Shown here: piece by piece, positions 58,900 through 64,000 of the stretch
Layout of the letters: every line of letters begins with the position of its first letter
Numbering within the stretch: the stretch's first letter is position 1
Position numbers and translations under genes: made by a program
Notes under the pieces: model-generated
The model's input: only the letters and a program-made list of their open reading frames with translations
Database searches by the model: none
Told to the model about the DNA's origin: nothing
Assembly (NCBI GenBank): GCA_963729695.1
Contig: CAVSOT010000007.1
Location: 1,054,001 to 1,118,000, forward strand
Source: PALSA-693 sp963729695
GTDB taxonomy: Bacteria > Actinomycetota > Acidimicrobiia > Acidimicrobiales > Palsa-688
Reading direction: 5' to 3'
DNA length: 64,000 nt

Positions 58900-59945
58900 G
58901 TGCAACTCGACAACATCTGGTTCGTGATCGTGGCCATCTTCTGGGTGGGGTTCTTCATCCTGGAGGGATTCGATTTCGGGGTAGGAATGCTGCACTCCTT
59001 CGTCGGGCGCAACGACGTCGAGCGGCGCATCGCCGTCAACTCCATCGGTCCCAACTGGGACGGCAACGAGATGTGGCTGGTCATCGCGGCGGCGGCCACC
59101 TTTGCCGCTTTCCCCTCCTGGTACGCCACCATGTTCTCCAGCCTTGTACCTGGTCCTGCTGATCGTCCTGGTAGCCCTGATCGGGAGGGGAGTCTCCTTC
59201 GAGTTCCAGCGCAAGACCGACAACCCCCGATGGCGAGCCACGTGGCGATGGTCGCTCACCATCGGCAGCTTCCTCATCCCCCTGCTGCTGGGCACGGCGC
59301 TGGGCGACCTCCTCCACGGGCTGCCCATCAACTCCGACCACAACTACACCGGCAGCTTCTGGGGCCTGCTCGTCCCCTACGGCCTCTACACCGGCTGTCA
59401 CCCTCACGGTGCTATCGCTGTTCCTCGGGGCCACCTACCTCACCCTCAAGACCGAGGGCGAACTGCACGAACGCTGCGCCCGCCTCTCCGGCCGGCTCGG
59501 CTGGCTCGCCGCCGCCGTCGCCTTCGGCTGGCTGACCTGGAGCCACGTCGGTCTCGGCGTGGGCTTCGTCCCCAACCCCATCGACGCCCTGGCCTTGATC
59601 GCCATCATCGCGGCGGCCTGGCTGGCCGAGTCCCGCTCCCAGGGCTGGGCCTTCACCGCCGCCGCCATCGCCATCGGCAGCATCGTCGGGTCGATCTTCT
59701 TCGAGCTGTTCCCTCGGGTCATGGTGTCGAGCACCAACACCAGCTACAACCTCACCATCGCCAACTCGGTCAGCCCCTCCTACACCCTCACGGTCATGAC
59801 CGTGGTCGCCGCCATCGCCGTGCCCGTAGTGCTCGCCTACCAGGCCTGGAGCTTCTGGGTGTTCCGCAAACGGCTCAGCTCCCCCCAAGCGCCGCGACCC
59901 CTCCTCCCGGGCCGCCCAGCGAACCCGATCGCTCCGGAGCAATAG
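58900..59945 (+). CDS. cydB: CydB, cytochrome bd oxidase subunit II, frameshifts
   Basis: GTG 58900 (VQLDNIWFVIVAIFWVGFFI) with GAGGA upstream. Typical CydB text follows: LEGFDFGVGMLHSFVGRNDV, NSIGPNWDGNEMWLVIAAAA, PSWYATMFSS, YLVLLIVLVALIGRGVSFEF, NYTGSFWGLLVPYGLYTG, VFPRVM-type FELFPRVMVSSTNTSYNLTI and SPSYTLTVMTVVAAIAVPVV. Frames change near 59143 (extra T in AGCCTTG) and 59397 (extra T in GGCTGTC). About 348 residues when joined. Partner of CydA, 12 nt downstream. Confidence 0.85.
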
Positions 59946-60135
59946 ACCTCAAATCCCAGCAGGCCTGACCGCGGCCACACCGCCGGGCCGGGCTGCTCCC
60001 TCCACGACGTGAGCGCCGTTGCCCTGAGCCCTAGTCGCCGGAACGGCTCGGCGCTGACTCGACCCGGCTGACCCGCACCGCAGCGCTGAACGGAAAAATT
60101 GTCGGGCCCACCGGGCGACCTCTGTGTGCGGCCCG

Positions 60136-61087
60136 TCACGATGATGGCAGCGCAGTCTCCGACGCCGGGGTGACCCGGTCCCATATGCGTTTTTGGGTGA
60201 CGAGCATGATCATCCCGACGGCGATCAGGATCGCCACGTTGAGAAGAAGTTGGAGTAGCGAACCGCGACCTTCGGACCACGACCCGTAGCTCAGCGACAG
60301 GCCGATGTCCGAGGCAGCCGGGATTGTGGTCACCGAAATGAACACCCCGATGAGGGTGCTGGCCCGCGATTCGGTGAGCGAGAGGATCCCAACGATCCCC
60401 GCCAATGCGGCGACGATGACCGAGAACACGTTCGGCGTGTTGATCAGGTCCGACACGGGCCGCACGCCGAGCTCGAAGGCTCGCGGAGTGATCCCCGCGG
60501 CCCGGATGACCCCGCCCAGAGCCAGAGCAGCAACAACTGCAGCTGTGAATCCCACCAAGAGCGCCCGGAGTCCCTTCCTTGCCGTTCGCCCATCGCGGCG
60601 TGTCCCGGCTCGGGCGACGCTGATTATGGCTCCGTACTCGGGTCCGACGACCATGGCCGCCACGACCAGGATCTGCGAAATTGGTAAGGATTCCTATGGC
60701 GCCGATGACACCTGCGATAACGAGAAGCAGGTACCAACTCGGCGGGTAGACACCGTCGTTTCGGATCCGGGCGTCGACGAGCTCCCATACCGGGGTAAGC
60801 GCCTCGAAGCGAGACTGCTTGGTCTCTGCCACGAGGGCAGTGTCGGACAACCAGGTGTCTACCGTCTCGGCAACGACGGCTCCGTGCTTTACGATGCCGC
60901 GCTCTCGCAGCAGGGCGAACACGGCGTTGGCCGCGCCGGTCAGGACATCGAACTGCAGCACGTCTCCAACCGGATGGCGGGACGCCGCCGCCATCACCAC
61001 CAAGTTCAGAACAGCGTCATTGCCTTCGAGGGCCGAGATCACTTCGGGGGTCTGCTCAGGCGGGCTCACGACGCGCAGGTGGATCAT
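60136..61087 (-). CDS. DUF389 (TIGR00341-like) membrane protein, one frameshift
   Basis: ATG 61087 with GGAGG about 9 nt upstream: MIHLRVVSPPEQTPEVISAL, an N-terminal soluble domain (EGNDAVLNLVVMAAASRHPV, VLQFDVLTGAANAVFALLRE) and first helix WYLLLVIAGVIGAIGILTN. At about 60683 one extra T in AATTTCG shifts the frame. The membrane part continues SQILVVAAMVVGPEYGAII, GLRALLVGFTAAVVAALALG, VFSVIVAALAGIVGILSLTE and STLIGVFISVTTIPAASDIG to a stop at 60136. About 316 residues; a family of unknown function found next to stress or transport genes. Confidence 0.8.
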
Positions 61088-61371
61088 TAGTGTTCTCCTC
61101 CTTCCGGCTATGTGACGAGACAGACAGTGTGGCCGGTTCGGCTCGGTTCGGTGTCGGATGGCCCCGTGCTCTTCTGACCGGCCTGGAGTTCTTCCGGCCA
61201 CCGGTCCGGCGCCCCGGGCAGGGAGAAGTCATCTCCGACGCTCAGCCCAGGCCGAGCTGCGGCAACGGCGAGTACCCTCCGTCGTGACGGGACCTGGTCG
61301 CCGACTTCGCACCCTTCTCGGTGCCTTCCGCCCTTGGTGCCTACAGCCATTCGGGGGACGAGACTGTGGTG

Positions 61372-61695
61372 CTACCGCCGGCTGGCGCCGCCGACACGTG
61401 TGGCCCGGCGGTCCAGTACGAGCTTGAGGGCGATCGCCTGGAGGACGAGCCCCACCGCGGCAATGATCGGCCACCTGGTGAAGGTCGCGAACATCACCGC
61501 CATGCCAACCGCGAACAGCAGCATCACCGAGATGGCCTCAACTCGACGGGCGCCGAGTCGAGCGCACCATGGGAGCGAGCCAACTGTCAGCGACCGGGCC
61601 AGTTTCGGGTCCGAACGACCGGCCCGGTCCTCGAGGTCGGCCAGGATCCGGCGCTCCTGACTGGTCAAAGGGATCTTGTCTCTCGATGTGTCCAT
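61372..61695 (-). CDS. DUF3040 family membrane protein
   Basis: ATG 61695: MDTSRDKIPLTSQERRILAD, then LEDRAGRSDPKLARSL, the LTSQERRILADLE start typical of DUF3040. Two helices follow (AISVMLLFAVGMAVMFATFT; WPIIAAVGLVLQAIALKLVL) and a basic tail. 107 residues, inner membrane. Common in Actinobacteria with unknown role. Confidence 0.85.
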   Translation of the reverse strand: MDTSRDKIPLTSQERRILADLEDRAGRSDPKLARSLTVGSLPWCARLGARRVEAISVMLLFAVGMAVMFATFTRWPIIAAVGLVLQAIALKLVLDRRATRVGGASRR

Positions 61696-61852
61696 GCTCC
61701 GGGCTCCTATTCGCAGGCTCGATGAGCGGGTCTCGTCGATAAACCGGCCAGCCCTTCGGATACGACAACCGATGGTCGGGTCGGGTGGCGCCTCTCGATC
61801 GTCCGGTTCGGTTGCCCCGCGGGGGAGGCCTGGACGGGTTCGATCACCCCGA

Positions 61853-62239
61853 CTAGGCCTCTTGGCAGCGTTCGAGGATCCGCGGCCGTAGCGACGGCGC
61901 CTCGGATTCGAGGGCGGCGACCGCCTCCTCGGAGCCGGCCGCGACAGTCACGATCCGGTCGACGCCTGTCATGCTCAGGAGGCGCACGAGGGTAGGACGG
62001 TTGCAGGCCAAGACAACGTGTCCACCATGATCACGCACGCGGCGGATTCCTCCAACCAGCGCGCCCAATCCGGCGGAGTCCACAAACGAGACGCCGGACA
62101 AGTCGATCACTAGCCGGCGACTCGTCGACAGGCGGGCCAGGCTGTCCCGAAACTGGCCGACAGTGAACGCCTCAAGCTCACCGAAGGCCCGGCAAATGGT
62201 ACAGCCGTTGGTTCTGCCATCTTCGTCGATCGTCAACAT
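61853..62239 (-). CDS. STAS-domain anti-sigma factor antagonist
   Basis: ATG 62239 (MLTIDEDGRTNGCTICRAFG) has GGAGGG 6 nt upstream; the frame to 62284 is not needed. The 128-residue STAS domain has FTVGQFRDSLARLSTSRRLV, IDLSGVSFVDSAGLGALVGG with the phosphorylatable Ser in DSAG, and a VVLACNRPTLVRLLSMTGVD strand. Such proteins bind and release serine-kinase anti-sigma factors; the partner kinase is not in this window. Confidence 0.9.
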   Translation of the reverse strand: MLTIDEDGRTNGCTICRAFGELEAFTVGQFRDSLARLSTSRRLVIDLSGVSFVDSAGLGALVGGIRRVRDHGGHVVLACNRPTLVRLLSMTGVDRIVTVAAGSEEAVAALESEAPSLRPRILERCQEA

Positions 62240-62345
62240 GAGATCCCTCCTGCTGCCTGGCGGCCGAACCGGCCTATACACCACGAGTCGCGCCGACGGC
62301 CGCCGGGACGGTATGGCCGGGTCGCGGGGCTGCTACCGCCTCTTA

Positions 62346-62492
62346 TTAGCAAGCGATCAGTTCGACGACATCCTCCACAGTGGATGAGATGAGCTTCTCG
62401 ATTCGGTCCGGGTGCGCCGGAGGAAACCGACACTTCTCACCAGCGACTGAGCTGTCCACCTTCGTGAGGGCGGCTTCGAAATCCAGCCCCAC
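62346..62492 (-). CDS. Possible short protein or C-terminal remnant
   Basis: From GTG 62492 the minus strand reads VGLDFEAALTKVDSSVAGEK then CRFPPAHPDRIEKLISSTVE and DVVELIAC, a coherent helical 48-residue peptide. The same frame is open upstream to about 62585 (LLADCGDVAG...) without a start codon. It could be a real small gene or the end of a lost one. Confidence 0.3.
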   Translation of the reverse strand: MGLDFEAALTKVDSSVAGEKCRFPPAHPDRIEKLISSTVEDVVELIAC

Positions 62493-62602
62493 TCCGGCGA
62501 CATCGCCGCAGTCGGCCAGGAGGTCACCGGATCCGCCCGTCTCCGGCTCCGCTGAAGGCGTGGCAGGATGGGGTCGATCAGTCGACTGGGAAGGGAGTCA
62601 CG

Positions 62603-64000
62603 GTGGGGTTGCACAACCGGGAGCAGGTGCGGGATCGGCTATATGAGTGCGTGTTCGCGTCGGCGGCATTGGCTACCGAGCTGCCCAAGTATCGGTTTCC
62701 TGAGGCGGAGACACTGCCGGACCTTGCCTTTCAAGTCATCCACGACGAGTTGTTGCTGGACGGCAATGCCCGCCAGAACCTGGCCACGTTTTGCCAGACG
62801 TGGGAGGAGCCTCAGGTCCACGCCTTGATGGACTTGGCGATCGACAAGAACTTGATCGACGAGGACGAGTATCCCCAGTCGGCCGAGATCGAACGTCGAT
62901 GCGTGCACATGATGGCGGACTTGTGGAACGCCCCGGACGCGGCCAACACCATCGGGACGTCGGCCATCGGCTCCTCGGAGGCGTGCATGCTGGGGGGGAT
63001 GGCGGCCAAGTGGCGGTGGCGGGCGAGGCGGCAGGAGGAGGGTCGTTCGACGGACCGCCCGAACATGGTGTGCGGGCCGGTTCAGGTCGTGTGGCACAAG
63101 TTCGCCCGGTACTGGGACGTGGAAATGCGCGAGGTGCCTATGGCCCCGGGGCGCTACATGATGGACCCCGAGCAGATGCTCGAGCGTGTCGATGAGAACA
63201 CGATTTTTGTGGTGCCCACCTTCGGCGTCACCTACACGGGCGCCTATGAGCCGGTGGCCGAGCTGGCCGCCGCTCTTGATGATCTCGAGGCGCGCACCGG
63301 CTTGGATGTGGACATCCACGTGGATGGGGCCAGCGGTGGCTTCCTGGCCCCGTTTTGCGCCCCGGAGATTCTTTTCGACTTTCGCCTGCCCAGGGTCAAG
63401 TCGATCAGCACGTCCGGGCACAAGTTCGGTCTGGCCCCCCTGGGGGTGGGCTGGGTCATCTGGCGTGACACGGCGGAGCTGCCGGAGGGTTTGGTGTTTC
63501 ACGTCAACTATCTGGGTGGCGACATGCCGGATTTTCATATCAACTTCTCCCGCCCGGCCGGGCAGGTCATCGCCCAGTACTACGACTTCATCCGCCTGGG
63601 GCGCGAGGGGTACGGACGGGTTCATCAGGCGTGCTATGACACCGGCGCTTACCTGGCCGAGCAGATCCCTCAGCTGGGTCCCTTCGAGTTGCTATGCTCC
63701 TCCGACCCGGCCACTGGTATCCCGGCCGTGACCTGGCGTATCAAGGCAGGCGAAGAACCCGGTTACACGCTGTTCGACCTGGCCGATCGGCTCCGTAATC
63801 GGGGCTGGCAGGTGCCGGCCTACACGCTGACCGGATCGGCCTCTGACATCGCTGTTCAGCGTATACTGGTGCGCCAAGGCGTCGACCGCGATCTGGTCTC
63901 CCTCCTCCTGGATGACTTCGCCGCATCGGTCACCCACTTCGATAAGCATCCGGTCTCGGTGGCCATGAGCCGCGAAGAAGCCGGGGGCTTCAGCCACCTC
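62603..64000 (+). CDS. gadB: Glutamate decarboxylase, runs to window edge
   Basis: GTG 62603 with AAGGGAG about 7 nt upstream (VGLHNREQVRDRLYECVFAS). 466 codons to base 64000 without a stop, about full family length. PLP enzyme features: PQSAEIERRCVHMMADLWNA, GTSAIGSSEACMLGGMAAKW, VPTFGVTYTGAYEPV, HVDGASGGFLAPF with the Asp contacting the cofactor, and the Schiff-base Lys274 in STSGHKFGLAPLGVGWVIWR. Converts glutamate to GABA and CO2, consuming a proton; used in acid resistance. No gadC antiporter is visible before the edge. Sequence free of frameshifts. Confidence 0.95.
   Translation, partial: MGLHNREQVRDRLYECVFASAALATELPKYRFPEAETLPDLAFQVIHDELLLDGNARQNLATFCQTWEEPQVHALMDLAIDKNLIDEDEYPQSAEIERRCVHMMADLWNAPDAANTIGTSAIGSSEACMLGGMAAKWRWRARRQEEGRSTDRPNMVCGPVQVVWHKFARYWDVEMREVPMAPGRYMMDPEQMLERVDENTIFVVPTFGVTYTGAYEPVAELAAALDDLEARTGLDVDIHVDGASGGFLAPFCAPEILFDFRLPRVKSISTSGHKFGLAPLGVGWVIWRDTAELPEGLVFHVNYLGGDMPDFHINFSRPAGQVIAQYYDFIRLGREGYGRVHQACYDTGAYLAEQIPQLGPFELLCSSDPATGIPAVTWRIKAGEEPGYTLFDLADRLRNRGWQVPAYTLTGSASDIAVQRILVRQGVDRDLVSLLLDDFAASVTHFDKHPVSVAMSREEAGGFSHL

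Overview
The window is GC-rich DNA with actinobacterial gene content. The best guess is an uncultured Acidimicrobiia. The pointers are a small membrane protein with a GWWQANDGKWYPP motif that I associate with that class, DUF6325, DUF3040, DUF2252, GAP-family and DUF389 proteins, a class-E-sortase-like LAITG anchor, and frequent GTG starts with GGAGG-type ribosome sites. That taxonomic call is inference; no rRNA or complete tRNA is present.

Layout. 1-9 kb is a gene graveyard: an HK97-type capsid fragment joined to a KAP-type P-loop ATPase fragment, a frameshifted flavoprotein, and a 2.3-kb integrated element. The element is bounded by two 3' fragments of tRNA-Leu(GAG) with 11-nt-spaced repeats at both ends, and it holds a truncated tyrosine integrase. 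A DedA gene is cut at its right edge. 8.4-13.2 kb is a membrane-stress cluster: SHOCT protein, DUF6325, K+ channel, flotillin and a NfeD-like OB protein. 13.5-15.2 kb holds more fragments (epoxide hydrolase, F420-type reductase). 16-24.6 kb is one giant secreted VWA/Ig-repeat surface protein with 18 tandem repeats of about 102 aa. 24.6-36.5 kb holds two DUF4177 paralogues, a HemD-like gene, a heavily frameshifted LuxR/LAL regulator, small hypotheticals, a second DUF6325 module and a candidate structured RNA. 36.7-42.2 kb is an intact suf operon (sufR divergent from sufB-sufC-sufD-sufT-ferredoxin). 42.5-53.3 kb carries an alpha/beta hydrolase, desaturase and GH15 remnants, DUF2252, a MalT-like regulator, a GAP protein and a sulfatase. 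53.9-60 kb is a cydD-cydC-cydA-cydB block (bd oxidase and its assembly exporter). 60-64 kb has DUF389, DUF3040, STAS and a glutamate decarboxylase running off the right end.

The coherent functions are Fe-S cluster assembly under SufR control, low-oxygen or stress respiration (cyd), membrane and potassium homeostasis, acid resistance (gad), and cell-surface display.

Caveat. Single-base indels are very unevenly distributed. They break cydDCAB, the LAL regulator, the giant gene, DUF389, the MalT-like gene and the sulfatase, while sufRBCDT, DUF2252, flotillin and gadB are clean. Many breaks fall next to homopolymers and the conserved protein reads on in another frame without decay. Several 'pseudogenes' here may therefore be sequence errors. 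The capsid, KAP, DedA, epoxide hydrolase, F420 reductase, desaturase and GH15 pieces are truncated or deleted and look genuinely broken.
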